NCBI GenBank assembly: GCA_040954595.2
Contig: CM082590.2
Coordinates: forward strand, 8,742,001-8,806,000
DNA length: 64,000 nucleotides
Reading direction: 5' to 3'
DNA from: Balanoglossus misakiensis
Taxonomy: Eukaryota > Hemichordata
Shown in pieces: positions 16,948 through 28,824 of this stretch. Every line of letters starts with the position of its first letter. The stretch's first letter is position 1. Under the pieces are notes generated by a model. That model had not been told where the DNA came from, did no database searches, and worked only from the letters and a program-made list of their open reading frames with translations. The translations under genes were made by a program, and so were the position numbers.

Positions 16948-17621
16948 CCTGTTAATTGTTGTTTCTCGTCCATTTTCACATGTAACCCACCTTTAAGTGT
17001 TGTACTTTGGTTGAACCCACATTGTGCTCACAGTTGGATTGGACCAGCTTATTTCAAAACGGGGGTGACGCAGAGAAAGTGTAGCGTAGAGTGCACATAG
17101 TTGAACTGAAAAATGCCAAAACACCACCTTATTTGCCACTTGGTTTGAGATGGAAAGTTTCAACACGCGACTCATTTTGGCCAAAATTGCTTTGGCCCTA
17201 TCTACTTATATCACTACTATTCTTGTCGAAACACATCTCTTGTAAATTATTCACACCGTCACCTCGCGCATATTTGTGACGAAGATCGCTAAAATTAACG
17301 GAGTCTGTTTGTAATCTATAGAAACAGCCCAAATTTAAATTATTGTAGTTGTTTTAGTGTTGAAACCTTTGTGCTACTAGCTAGGTTGGAAATTTCCAGA
17401 GCACAAGTTTTTGAGAATCAGATATTTTTATTTTTTACTTAATATTTATTTGTGTCCCTGTTGGGTGTGAATATTTGCATATTCATGGTCTAAACCAATC
17501 ACAGCTTAGATGAGTAGATCATGAATATGTAAATTAGATCTTTTGAGTCATATGCAAACTAATCATAAATGAAATGATCTTACTGGTTGAGAGCCAGGTG
17601 AAGGTACATGAATATGCAAAT

Positions 17622-18081
17622 AAGCATGCCAGTTTCAGTTGTTAATCAAATTAACTTGTAATGAAGAGAATATTTAGACCGATTTTAAAATTGTGGAATT
17701 TCTGGAAGAAACTGTGCTCGTTTGGCTGTTATGCAGTCATTCAGCTGTTTGTGTTCTTTAAATTTTATCAGAAATTCGATTAATGTGTCACTGCATTGCC
17801 AATTGTAAATTACCCTGAAACTCATCAATATGTGAAACTGCTTTCTTGAGAATTTTTTTTTCTTCAGAAATTGCTTGAACATAGTAACTTTTAACTGAAT
17901 TTGCCTTCTCATACCTTGTTCCCGGTGTTTTCTTTGAGCATCTTGTGTCCCAGAATACACCTTGATGTCGGTAGCCATGTCTCGACCCTTGACCTTTTGC
18001 AAGGGGGAGATCTTGTAGCGAATTATTTGTGAGTTTAAATCTCTCCCTTGTGATGATATTCTTAGACTTTTTGTAGGAAAT
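17622..18081. other. Intergenic, no gene seen
   Basis: AT-rich. A minus-strand frame of 105 codons (18002-17685) lacks a recognisable motif, splice context or paralogue. Confidence 0.4.
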
Positions 18082-18174
18082 TTAACCCTTTCACCGCCGT
18101 GGTTTGGTCCAAATCCATTGTTTTCTATGGTAAAGTTGGACCTCTGTTTAGGTAAACGGGGGTGAAAGGGTTAA
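18082..18174 (+). mobile_element. piggyBac-like MITE, CCCTTTCACC family, complete
   Basis: TTAACCCTTTCACCGCC at the left is mirrored by GGGGGTGAAAGGGTTAA at the right; 93 bp. TTAA duplication and ends starting CCCT fit piggyBac-type termini. Other copies: 16298, 6993 (partial), 5316 (fragment). Confidence 0.8.
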
Positions 18175-19228
18175 AAAGGTAGAGAGGGAGAATTACGTGT
18201 AATTAATGTTTAGACAATTGTTATACATCGACACTAGTGTTACAGAGAGTTTGCAACACGGTCCCACGTTCTAGTAGTAAAACCACCCCCCATTTCCCTG
18301 TTAATGGGTCCAACCAACCCTGTTGAAGACTGTAGGGTTGTACCATTAAGCAGGCGATGAGTGGGGGTTTTTAAAACCTTGTAGTGATGATTTCATTTTA
18401 GAAAATCTTGATTTTTTATTTAAGTTGAATTTTTAGTGAAAGTTCTGTAGCTGGGGGCCGGTTGGTCGTCTGTTTATTCGTTGCAATCCTAATACACTCT
18501 CGATTGTTGAAATCCATACAACACACTGGTCCAATGTTATTGTCTATACACCATATACTAACTATTTGCTGCCTAAATGATATAACAAAAAAAAATCTGC
18601 AGAAACCAAGCTTATAAGCAGCGCTTTCAAAAACGATGTAATAGTAATGTTCTTTGAAAAAAAAATAAAAAAATAAAAAACAGTTGTTAAAATTTGTAGC
18701 AGTCCAAGTTGGTTGTGATCCTCATAATATTACAGTCCTTAAAATGGAGGGTTTTTTGTGTTTACAAACAGAATAAAATATTTATTCAAACATAATATGG
18801 AAACGAGTTGTAGTTATTGTGCGTGTATTTGCTATGGTGACAATTTGCGTTAGCGATTGTGTTGCAAAGTATGAGGTGTGTGTATGGGTTTTTTTTTGAA
18901 CCACACACAGAAGAGAGAACACACAGGATTTGTGTACCCTAGCCTTACCCCCTCCCCCTCCCCTATTCATGTCCCCATGTAAACACTTGTCACATTTCTT
19001 TTGTCTTGATGTGCGCCCTCACACAACGACAATGGAAATTATGACCGTGAATAGCGTTAATCGATCACACAGCGAGTGACGAAATACATTCTTTTTGATG
19101 CTTTATGGTTTTGATCAGTAGAAATACAGTATTTATAGTAAATACAAACATGAATTTCGTAACATTTCATAGCCTACTGTAAAATCAAATGTATATCTAG
19201 TTCTGATTGTGGTGAGTGAACGTAGAGC
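18175..19228. other. Intergenic, no gene seen
   Basis: A-rich tracts near 18590 and 18660, otherwise unremarkable up to the tRNA gene. Confidence 0.4.
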
Positions 19229-19301
19229 GCCCGGTTAGCTCAGTCGGTAGAGCGTGGGACTTTTAATCCTAAGGTCAAGGGTTCGACCCCCTTAGCGGGC
19301 G
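19229..19301 (+). tRNA. tRNA-Lys (anticodon UUU)
   Basis: 73 nt beginning GCCCGGTTAGCTCAGTCGGT. The anticodon loop CTTTTAA gives anticodon TTT. The T arm is AAGGG-TTCGACC-CCCTT, and the A box (TAGCTCAGTCGG) and B box (GGTTCGACCCC) are intact. No CCA is encoded, as usual in eukaryotes. A T run about 9 nt downstream can terminate RNA polymerase III. Acceptor pair 6-67 is a G-G mismatch and the anticodon stem has one weak pair, so it may be slightly degenerate, but the fold is otherwise complete. Confidence 0.9.
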
Positions 19302-20700
19302 TACAACTTTTTTCCCCTTTTTAAACTTTTTTTCTCCTTTAGTTTTGCAATTTTATCTTTTAAAAGAATTAATTTTCGTTCCCTTCCTTTTCTTTTTTTT
19401 GTTTAATTATATATTATCGTACGCTAAATATTTTCTCTCATATAATATACAACTTTTGTCAGGCTATGATCTCCCGGCAAAGTACATGTACATGGCTGTA
19501 TCGGAAACAGATTTTTTTCCATTCAAACAATATCAAACCTCACAAAAACTTCAATATGTGAATCTTCAGCAAAGATTATCTCGAACCTATAAATTCTTCA
19601 AAAACAAAACTTAGTATATCTCTGTTTTATCATGACTGTCATCACAGTACTATGCATTGAGGGCATTGGCCGGTTAATCCTGCATATTAAAGTTGATATT
19701 TTCTTTTCCGCGTCTCTTGAATTGTTCCTAAATCCCCATCTTCCTAGAAAAAGAGACATTTGGGAACTTTCATCACTGTTTTCCAATCGTTTACATATCT
19801 CCGTCTGGTCGGAGCATATGCGCATGTGCGCACGTTATCTAGACAAGTGTATGCCTCTTGGCGATTTTCTCTAATATGTACTTTAAATGACAGGGAGATA
19901 AGGGGTCCGCGATAGAAGCCAGACGTTCAATTTACATAATTGTTAATAATTTATATTTATTAATAGACAGTGAGTCATGTACCCGCATTTTCACCAAAGA
20001 AAGTGTGTACACTGAAATAGTTGCCAGTTTTGAGAACGCACACAATCCAGTGATTGGGTCGGTAGAACTTGTTCATGTGGAGTCCCCATCGAAACAGCTC
20101 GTGATTTTCATCCGTAGGTTTAAACAAATCTGCAGCCAGGATATTACAAGAACTTACAAGTTCTAAATAAACCATTGTTCCAGATAAAATATGAAATAAA
20201 CCATTATTCAAGATAAAAAAATAAAATCTACTTAAGCTTCCTCTGTGCAGACTTTAATCACCGTCCGCCATTGATATTAAAGATATGAAGAAATTTCATC
20301 AATTTTATCTCAAAGCAAATGGATTGACTTCAGTTGATAAATATTTCAGAGGCTTTCCACCACAAACACTGGTTGTCAACAAGAACTAATGTAACAAGTG
20401 ACAAACAATAACTCATCGTGTTAAAGGGCACAGAAGTTTTTGTTAGACTCTACACCTATTTTAGTTTCACTCAAAGCTTGATTCGTATTAATTGGCTAGC
20501 AACCCGTTGCTGCGGTAAATCACGAAGTCTCGCGAGATCTCGCGGTGAGCGGAAAATCAGTTTCAATACCCTCCCACTATTTGATGATTAATAGAAATTC
20601 TTCAGACTAAATGACTCCTGAAACCATGTCCACAAAGAAATAAGTGACGTAATTTCGGCTACATTAGTTCCATAGGGAACGACCGTCATCCAGGAAGGTC
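19302..20700. other. Intergenic, no gene seen
   Basis: Open frames at 19345-19614 and 19632-19874 have AT-driven composition and no recognisable motif. Confidence 0.4.
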
Positions 20701-20707
20701 ACATATA

Positions 20708-20880
20708 TTTATAGCTCGTGTTCAAGGTCACGTACACGCCCAAGGGTAAACAGTGAGAGTGATCTTGGGTTTGCCGTGCGAGGAAGGTAACCTACATAAA
20801 GTCGAATGCATGTAAGGCTGCATGCAAAGGCCGAATGACGTCAAATATATATATATGCATAATATGCATTCGTGGTGCAT
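20708..20880 (+). promoter_or_regulatory. Probable promoter of the small surface-protein gene
   Basis: TCAAGGTCA (20722-20730) is a full NR5A/ERR-type nuclear receptor site. TGACGTCA (20836-20843) is a perfect cAMP-response element and abuts a TATA-like tract AAATATATATATATGC. Transcription would start near 20875, leaving a 5' UTR of about 170 nt before ATG 21047. Position and motif spacing support this; usage is inferred. Confidence 0.5.
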
Positions 20881-21046
20881 GTTGGCAAATACAACTGTCT
20901 CTTTTTAGACAGCCACTTCACTACTCCGAGTGGTTTTATAGTTAATCCCTTGTGCGCGCAATACATTGCGGTTTATTGCTTGCAGACGACACTTGGTGGC
21001 TCAAGTATACTCTCAGTTCAACCGGTAATATTGATTTCAAACCAAG

Positions 21047-21104
21047 ATGAAGAATTTCCTCGCTGTGTCGTGCCTTTTTGCGATGATTGTAATGTGTAGA
21101 GCAG
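21047..21104 (+). CDS. Surface-protein exon 1 (signal peptide)
   Basis: The ATG follows CAACCAAG. The exon codes 19 residues plus one base and ends GCAG|GTATGT. It encodes only the cleavable signal, a common exon layout for secreted proteins. Confidence 0.78.
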
Positions 21105-22325
21105 GTATGTGTATTTTTAATATTCATATATCATGTACAATTTTTTTAAAACTGGAAAATAAGGTACAGATAGCGAGAGAGTCATGAGAATGGACAGACA
21201 AACTTTAAAACACTCTCAGACAGACAGACAGGGAGACAGACAGGCAGACAGAGACAGACAGAAATGGCAGACTATTAATATATATACGTGGCGTACAGCA
21301 TAACCACTGAACTGTACAATGATACACTTTCACAACGTGACCCTTGATAACGACGTATATACCATTGTTCACATATTCCCTATACTGTCAATTTCTACCG
21401 ATGTTTCAATGCGCTGATGTGATTTACTTTGGAGACAAAACGTGAAAAAATCGGTGTGGCGATTTACAGAATGAAAAAAAAATGGAATTCGACATTTCCA
21501 TCTTTTGTGGGGTCGGCAGTAAAAGCTTATCATGGCCACACCCGTCTAACTGTTTGCTGTGACATAAATTCAACACACGGTGCGCCCAGTACATTTCACA
21601 AGGTTTTTTCCAATTAGAGAGCCTCGTCCGTGACAACGCGCGCACGCGTGTTTATGTTGACAAGACACGTACTATACTAGTATTTCCTTGTATACAGCTT
21701 TGCCATGGAAACCGACAGTTGCTGACACATTGAACGATGCTGTCAGTATTTTTTTACATCCTGTTCAAGAACGACAGTTTCTTGTTCTACTCTTATAGCT
21801 TTATGACATTTTCAGTCTTTTAGCTTCTCAACAAAGCATGTAAATGAGCTGCAAATTAATTAAAATTATTTAGCTTGTCAACAAAATACATGTATACCTG
21901 TAAAGGCAGTTGTTGTTCTGACATTTGTATTTTAAAGGGACAAAGTCTCTCTCTCGCTGCCCTTTTTCCATTAATTATGTTTGATACAAGACACCGTTTA
22001 TGTTATTCTACATGTGGATATATAGAGAATCCACATTCAACGACACATAACTTCCATCCCGTTTGTAGGATATGAGAGTAAAAATCCAGCCAAAATGAAT
22101 AAATGGTAAACACCGATTATTCATTTTGGCGAGTTTTTCACTCTCGTGTCTACAAGTTGGATGAAAGTTGTGTGTGGTTGAACGTTGATTCACTTTATAG
22201 TTTATATCCACATGTAGAATAATATAAACGGTGTCTTCTATCAAATATAATTAATTGAAAAAGGGCAGCGAGAGAGAGACTTTGTCCCTTTAATCCGGAC
22301 TGGAATTCAATGGTCAACAACAACA

Positions 22326-22391
<66 letters not shown>

Positions 22392-23825
22392 TACCTCAAG
22401 CTTTTCACTAGAAAATACAGTTCTTTTTATCTATTTTTTCAGCTATCAAAATCGATTCTCTCCAGTTTGAAGCTGGCTACACCATCGACACAGACACCCC
22501 CGTGAACATTTCATTTTGGGTCGTACTTTCCAACAGCAAAAATCAACCTGACACTGTGACCGAATCTGACGCGAGTGCCTTTCTGTCTGTCAACAACTCG
22601 CGATCAACCACGACTGTTTTCTCGGTCGTTTTCCCGGGCGGTGATGTGGCTCTGCCCGGCAAGGGCTCGGAGAACATCACGGGGGTGGCAACGTACGTGA
22701 TAGCCGACGTCACAAACTGTACAGTTTATGAACAACTGTGTCTGCAAGTTGAGAACGACGTGGAGTGTGACGACGCTCAGCAGAAGATTGTGTGCCCCCT
22801 GACCACTCCGGAAACCATCACCACTCCTAGTGAGTTTTATCCTTTTTTTGAAAAAAAAAATCGAGCTTGTGCTTTTGTTTGAGACACAGGTGCTGTGTCT
22901 ACACCCTCTTCATCTTATAACGAACCAATTGTGAGATTCTTTTTTAAGTTTGATGCAAAATTGTGGTTTATTTGGAGCGTCAACTCTGATGCGTACATCA
23001 AGATGCGATTTTTTCCATACATACAGAAGGCTGATATATTCCATACAGTGTAACGTAAGGAACATCTAGTATTATTCAGGTTGAAAATGGACAATTGCGC
23101 ATGCGTTATATGATTTCGGATTTTAATTCATCTGTCAATCATAGTAATCTGTTTGCACTGCGCATGTGTTGAGATGCAGCACGTTTTTTGAAGAGAGATC
23201 AATGAATAGATGAGTTTCCACTCAATGTGAGATCTCGCGTGATTTGATTTATTACCGTGGCAACAGGTTGCGAGCTAAGTTATACAAGTCAAGCTTCGTA
23301 TGAAATTAGAATAGATGCAGAGTACAGTTGAACTAAAATTGTAACTTTTGAGCCGTTTAACATGTCGTGTAACCTGTTTCACGTGAAAATGTTCTTTCAT
23401 ATTATGATACCTACCCACGCGAGATCTCGCAGGGTCTCGTTGAGTTCGAAAATGGTCTATTGTGGTTAATGTACTGGGTGACCTGAAGTCCCTCGTCCCA
23501 CTATATCCTCGTGCACTCCACCCATTCCTCGATAATATAAACCCTTTACAAATAAGTCTAGAAATTGTAGACAGCATCACGTTAACGGATCAGCTAGCCT
23601 TTTATGAATGCGTATTGGTAAAGTGACCCCCCTCTAAAGGTCAATTCGAGCCCAGGTGTTTGTTTTCTTACTTTGACTTGACGATAACATATTATTCCTG
23701 TTCTTTTATTTCCTTCAGAACCAAGCAGCGCTGGCACCGCGCATGTGCATATTGGTGCTATTGTTACCATGGTGATCTCACTTCTGGTGGTTGGCATCAA
23801 GGGTGACGTGAAGTGGACGATGTAA
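21047..23825 (+). CDS. Small glycosylated membrane or GPI-anchored protein, family unknown
   Basis: Exons 21047-21104, 22443-22829 and 23719-23825 join in frame to 183 residues. Residues 1-19 (MKNFLAVSCLFAMIVMCRA) form a signal peptide. The body has four N-glycosylation sequons (NIS, NNS, NIT, NCT) and four Cys near its C-terminal end (NCT, QLC, VEC, IVC), then a Thr/Pro/Ser stalk (LTTPETITTPKPSSAG). The hydrophobic stretch IGAIVTMVISLLVVGI is followed by KGDVKWTM: a membrane span with a tiny tail, or a GPI signal. I do not recognise the fold. The beta-strand-like rhythm with VNISF and VATYVIADV could be a small extracellular sandwich domain, which is inference. Splice sites are canonical and the codon use is more GC-rich than the flanks, supporting a real gene. 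Confidence 0.8.
21216..21263 (+). repeat. CAGA microsatellite
   Basis: Imperfect (CAGA)n in intron 1. Confidence 0.9.
21932..22293. mobile_element. Palindromic MITE, TTAA-flanked, complete
   Basis: TTAAAGGGACAAAGTCTCTC at the left is mirrored by GAGAGAGACTTTGTCCCTTT and AA at the right. Nearly the whole 362 bp is one long inverted repeat with centre AATAAATGGTAAACACCG. It lies in intron 1 of the surface-protein gene. A second complete copy is 45221-45574 and a partial one 10318-10515. Confidence 0.9.
22315..22391 (+). repeat. (CAA)n(CGA)n(CAA)n microsatellite
   Basis: CAACAA flanks a run of about 12 CGA triplets 50 nt before the exon-2 acceptor. Triplet runs so close to a splice site may vary between alleles. 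Confidence 0.95.
22443..22829 (+). CDS. Surface-protein exon 2 (ectodomain)
   Basis: 387 nt with acceptor TTTTTTCAG and donor CCTA|GTGAGT. It encodes residues 20-148: IKIDSLQFEAGYTIDTDTPV through VECDDAQQKIVCPLTTPETI, containing all four glycosylation sites and the four C-terminal Cys. Higher CpG content than its surroundings. Confidence 0.83.
23719..23825 (+). CDS. Surface-protein exon 3 (stalk and hydrophobic tail)
   Basis: Acceptor TTCCTTCAG. It encodes KPSSAGTAHVHIGAIVTMVI, SLLVVGIKGDVKWTM and TAA. The hydrophobic C-terminus ends eight residues before the stop. Confidence 0.78.
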
Positions 23826-25774
23826 CAAACAAGCGTCTACAGTTCTGGATTGGAATTTATATAATTAGGTGTTTCACAAATCTTCAATATTTCTTTATAC
23901 ACACAACCCAGAAAACCTGAACCGCACATAAGTATTGTAATATAATTGTTGTACCAAAAACAAGGTTACCCGAGCAAACTCTCTCATTTTCGTACCCATG
24001 GACGATTGTTCAAAAACGTCACGGAGAAAAGAACGACATATTTGTGTACTCTTTTTATGGAACCCGATTAAATGGGTGTGGCACTCGTTTAATATATCAC
24101 TTGTTCAAATTGCAACATACAGCCAAAATCAGGCGTTGATAAGATGTCCATGCATATTATATCAGTAAGCTTATTTATTTAGATGGACCAATCTAAAATG
24201 GAAAGTAAAATCATGAAAATAATGCAAACATTGGCAGCTCTTGGTGCTTTTTTGTCCAAATTTTCGTTCAGAGAATAGTCGTTTGTTCATGGCTCTACAT
24301 CGATGCCGGTTCTGGCGTTTTCTATTTGATTGACACAACTAGTCCGCCCCCCCGGGGCAGTTGTGTTATGGGTAGGATAGGGTCAGTCGGTTTGAATAGA
24401 CGACCCCCCCCCCCTAGGCTAGGTAAGAGTCGGGCGAGGACACTCGACCGAACGACCCTAACCTCACTACAATTATTGCAGCTAATCGGATTCAAATCAA
24501 ATGTAAGGAATAGTCAGTCCATCCTCTCCTCTTTGTCTCGTACTTTTCGTCGGTCGGTTAGGAAAGACAGCGAAATTTAGATAGAGGACAAACGACGAAC
24601 TCAATACGAGTGAAAAAACACAATCACAAAACTATAGGCTACCTCTGTTTTAAATCTCACTGCGTAACATCTACAGAAATTCCCATGGCCAGTTTCCGTT
24701 ATTACAGTGACTGTATTTCGATATATATATATTTGGTTTACATAAACAGATATTTCACCAGATTTGTACACGTTTTCTACCTTGAAACATTTCTTTTCAC
24801 AGTAAGGCTATCGATTGTATGCAAAATCAGAATTGTCAATGAAGGTTGTTTGTGTGTGATTGTTTTTATGGCAATAAAGACTACTTTAGTGATTGTACAT
24901 TTGAAGGCTGTGTGCGTTTTATAGTGTGGTTGAATAGTTCTAGCTAATTCGGTGCCCCTGGCCACAAGATGTTTGGGATTTTGGTCTCAGCGAGCATCAA
25001 TCGAAGGAACTTTGGATATAAAAGACAAATTGCGAGGTGGATAATACCATGACAGTTGCTTATATTACTGCTTTGAGTACTGGGCCTATACTCCTGATGT
25101 GACCTTTACGTTTTGATGGTACAGATTTACTCTTTTGAGTTTTAGCTCTGGAACTGCCCCGCATGTATTGAATGTGTGTACTCTTAACTCATCCTAGAAC
25201 AAAAACTGTGGCCTTAGGCCTACGTCTTGGCAATTTATTGGTAGGCCTTCATGTTTTGATTCTAGAACAGTTCACCATTATATACGCATTGAAGTTATGC
25301 ACTCTAAGTCATCCTGGAACAATAAAATTGGATTTTGTCTGGTACAAAAGAGTGTTGTTGTATTGTTGAATGGTGTATGATGTCATACCAATAAATCACC
25401 AAGACATTAGGTCACTCAGAGGTCACTGTACAGGTATACCGCAGAAAATGACCGCAGACATTACTGACTTCACCGCTGGCGGCGCCCTAAAACACCCATT
25501 TCAAGCGATTTTTGTGCTATTTTCGTTACGCCACATTAGAACTTCTTCGATTTTCTTCAGAACTATTATCAACGAAAAACTAACGAGATTGAGCTGTAAG
25601 GGCAAATATGGTGTCCTATATTATTTTCTCATATGACCACAGAAGAATGCACGTGAGCTATCAATGTCGTCCGATGACACTTTGTAGCTCCTATCCACGT
25701 ACTACAAATCGCGCCATTGGCTAACATTCGCGCGTGTTGATCAAGAAATGTTTATTATCCAATCAACGCTTGTG
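23826..25774. other. Intergenic, with AATAAA candidates
   Basis: AATAAA at 24873-24878 and near 25320 could end the surface-protein transcript, but that needs a 3' UTR of over 1 kb. No coding region seen; the frame at 24326-24580 is proline-arginine-rich and not convincing. Confidence 0.35.
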
Positions 25775-26038
25775 TTACATAACACTTCCGGATTAGCAGT
25801 GTGGGATGGATTTTGGAAGGATAGAAATCAGCCAGGATGTGTCTATCCTACATTTTCGTAGTTTTTGATAAAAAATCAGCACAATACACCCGTGCGCTGG
25901 ATATCACTTAACACCAGGAATTATTTGTGTGCCTTTATTGACATTTTTGGGACTTGGACTTGTGACACGCCACGGATTTGTTGGATGGAGAAGATTCGCT
26001 GGATTTCTACAACTACAAGAACCTAGAACAGAAAGCAG
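25775..26038 (+). promoter_or_regulatory. Probable promoter and non-coding first exon
   Basis: This stretch ends in a strong donor, AGAAAGCAG|GTAAGATTC. Its only ATG opens a frame of about a dozen codons, so it would be 5' UTR. CpG-containing sequence continues to about 26810. The next plus-strand coding gene is the Ank-Roco gene, whose first coding exon has its own acceptor at 30729-30730, so this is a natural candidate first exon. Inference. Confidence 0.35.
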
Positions 26039-26626
26039 GTAAGATTCTCTGAACTGGCTGGGACAACTGGCCTTTTACATACGTTGTAATTGCACGTGCG
26101 CCCACCAAAACTTTCTAAAACTTGGAAGTTAATGTAGACTAAGATTCTGACGTGAAACTGTCGTCGGTAATCTTGCCAAGTATAAGTCAAACGATTCTTC
26201 TGTACATTTTTGTCTCATCGCGCGCGTGACCACTACAACACGTCTAGAAAACTGAGCTTGCAATCGACTTAAAAAGGAAATACAAAATCCCTGTAAGGTG
26301 TAATTGTAGTATGTTGTCTAATGTACTAGAATGGGATTCAAATAAAACTGAAGACGCGTTGCGTTCACTGTTTAAACTGACAGAGAAACGTGCGTCTGTT
26401 TGTCGCAAAAGTTTACTCAAAATTTGCATGAAATATACAAACAAGGAACCAACCCGCGTGATGGGCGTGGTCGGGCCTAGCCTAGCAACGCGTTTTCAAA
26501 CGGCGATTTCGCTGCATTAAAATATCAAAACTTACCGAAATGTAGCGGAAAGAGCTTGATATATGTATTCTAAGATACGGTGCGTGAAAATGTTAAGTTT
26601 AGGAAGCCAAACTTCGCGTAACGGCA

Positions 26627-26809
26627 ATGTTTCGGTGGCGCATGATTGTACTGGTCAATTTCCTAAACGGTAAAGGCAATCTCAAAGTCAACGAATGTGT
26701 AGTGACGGTTTTCGCGCCGGCATATTGGACGTATGAACCCGGAGCGACGATTTCAATCCACCGGATGCGTGAAAGATATTTTTCCGAGAACAGCTGTACC
26801 CTAGAACCG
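26627..26809 (+). other. Possible alternative 5' exon, 61 open codons
   Basis: Open frame MFRWRMIVLVNFLNGKGNLK to RERYFSENSCTLEP, ending at a good donor CCG|GTAAGT in CpG-rich sequence. No family recognised and no downstream exon continues the frame, so it may be an untranslated alternative first exon. Confidence 0.25.
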
Positions 26810-27783
26810 GTAAGTGTTGTTGCCATCTAATCTTCTTTTCACTTGATTGATGATATTTAAGAGAGGATGAGGGCGATCTTTGTACTTATAATATAAGGGT
26901 GTTTTAGCAGTGTTGGCCACAGATGCTTTCATTATAAATTGTATGCTTGGATCAACGGTAAATGTTATCAGGGTTACCTAGCCATTTTGCCAGATTTCTC
27001 CTTGATATAGCAATGCATTTCTAATAGATGTAGAGCAGAAATTAATGTTCCAAAATAATAGTGTTCCCAACCCGGCAAAAACACTGAATTTATCTTTCAG
27101 AGGGTAGCAACTGCATGGAAACTGTACAGTAATGATGTAATAAATCCTTTAACAAATGAAAGAGACATGCAGCAATGATTGCAAGAAACAAGACATGCTC
27201 TCTCAAGACAAGAATGGCACACTTTCCCTAAAAGGTAAAAACGAACTTTTTTTGTTATCCTTTGATCTCACTACAACAAGATTACATTAAGGGAATTCAA
27301 AACATACTTTGGAATACATAGTTTTTATATTAAGATTTATCATTGTAATTAATAAGGTTAAGTGAATGACATTGTTTTGGAAGTCTATGTGCACCTGTAT
27401 TCATGTCCCCTCCCCAATATATTTGAACAAAGTTGCCACATGAGGGCAGTATCGCACTCCAAGATTTACTGTACACTGTTTTCTTTGACCAACAGTAACT
27501 GTCAGTTGTGCACCATACTTCTGTAAATCCACACTGTTAATTCATTCATATGAATAAAGAATAATGCATGAATTTTGCCAGAGAAGAATATAGTGATACA
27601 CAGTCACTATGAGTCATTTTAGGCCACACTGACAATTGAACAACTGTGGAAATTAATTGCTCTACCAAACACAGTCATCACAAGCCATTTTCACTGATTC
27701 TAGGCCACATTGGCAAGCTACCAGTAATGACTATTAAAATTATTTTCAACTGTGATTTCAATAAATATTTCTTTTGTTCACAG

Positions 27784-28009
27784 GGTTGAGATGCTATCTG
27801 GAGGAGTTTTTGCTTCAGTAAACTCCGGCAAAGTTGTGGTGCTGTACAGTTACCCGGGATTTACACCACTTTTCAGTGATACCACCATCTGATTCTGCAT
27901 GTTTGAAAATCTGGCTGATGCTGATGAACCAGAACTTAAAGCTGTCCTGATCTGTTTAGTGTGTGAAGATCTGGAATGGAGTCTGGTTGTCTACTGGACA
28001 TATATGAAA
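27784..28009 (+). other. Exon-like stretch with an in-frame TGA
   Basis: Bounded by acceptor TTTTGTTCACAG and donor ATGAAA|GTAAGT. One frame reads MLSGGVFASVNSGKVVVLYS to SDTTI, a TGA, then MFENLADADEPELKAVLICL to VVYWTYMK at the donor. Either a non-coding transcript exon or a broken coding exon; no family recognised. Confidence 0.3.
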
Positions 28010-28631
28010 GTAAGTCAAGCAATTTACTGTAGATGAGTTTAATTTGTATGTACCCACACACACGCCCACAATGACATGCACGCTCGCTCACTCACTCACT
28101 CACTCACTCATTCATACATATAAGTGGCAAATAAAAGCTCTAAAGATCAAAATGACAGTTATTGATAGTCAGTTAAAACCAACACTGTTGCCATAGAATA
28201 ACAAAACTATTGGCACACACATGAAATTTGGAGGAAAAACAACTCAGGTTTATTCAAATTTTGAAAGATTAGTCTGGACTGGTAATGGCACTAGGTAGCG
28301 GTACAGAATGCAGCATTGGCCTATCCCCGATTCTTGACTGGATAGCGCTTGGAGTTCGAGAGTAAGCTGTGACCTCGAATGACCCTTCCAAGGGTAGTTT
28401 CCTGTCTCGATTCTACCACTGGCGGTGCTGTGCTGCAGAACAGCATACGAGTCAATCACTTTTAGTATGCAGATAATGTCTCTAAACATAATTTTGAAGT
28501 CACTCACAGGGACCGTACTGTAACCAAGCAAAAAAAAATAAAACATTTAGGAAATGCGAAGTATACAAAGACTAAGAAAAAAGGCTGAATTAATAAGATG
28601 ACATTATGAAAATGCAAAGCCCCCCTAAAAC

Positions 28632-28690
28632 AACAACAACAAACAAACAAACAAACAAAAACAACAACAGCAAACAAACCCCCCAAAACA
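28632..28690 (+). repeat. AAC/AAAC microsatellite
   Basis: ACAACAACAACAAACAAACA and similar runs. Confidence 0.85.
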
Positions 28691-28824
28691 ACAACTTTAT
28701 GCCCTATGAAATTGAAAGACCAGTGAAAATTTAGTGGTATATAAATTATAATTTTTTTTTTTATATTGATTCACAACAAGTCCTACTTTTGGTCACGTCA
28801 ACTTTTATATGCACATTAATCAAA

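Larger units (their letters stand above)
16182..17621. promoter_or_regulatory. Cluster of octamer-like ATTTGCAT motifs
   Basis: ATTTGCAT or its complement occurs at 16182, 16238, 17473 and 17614, mostly in the context ATTTGCATATTCATG, twice near CCAATCA. This matches the POU/octamer motif, but the long shared context suggests a dispersed repeat. Confidence 0.3.
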
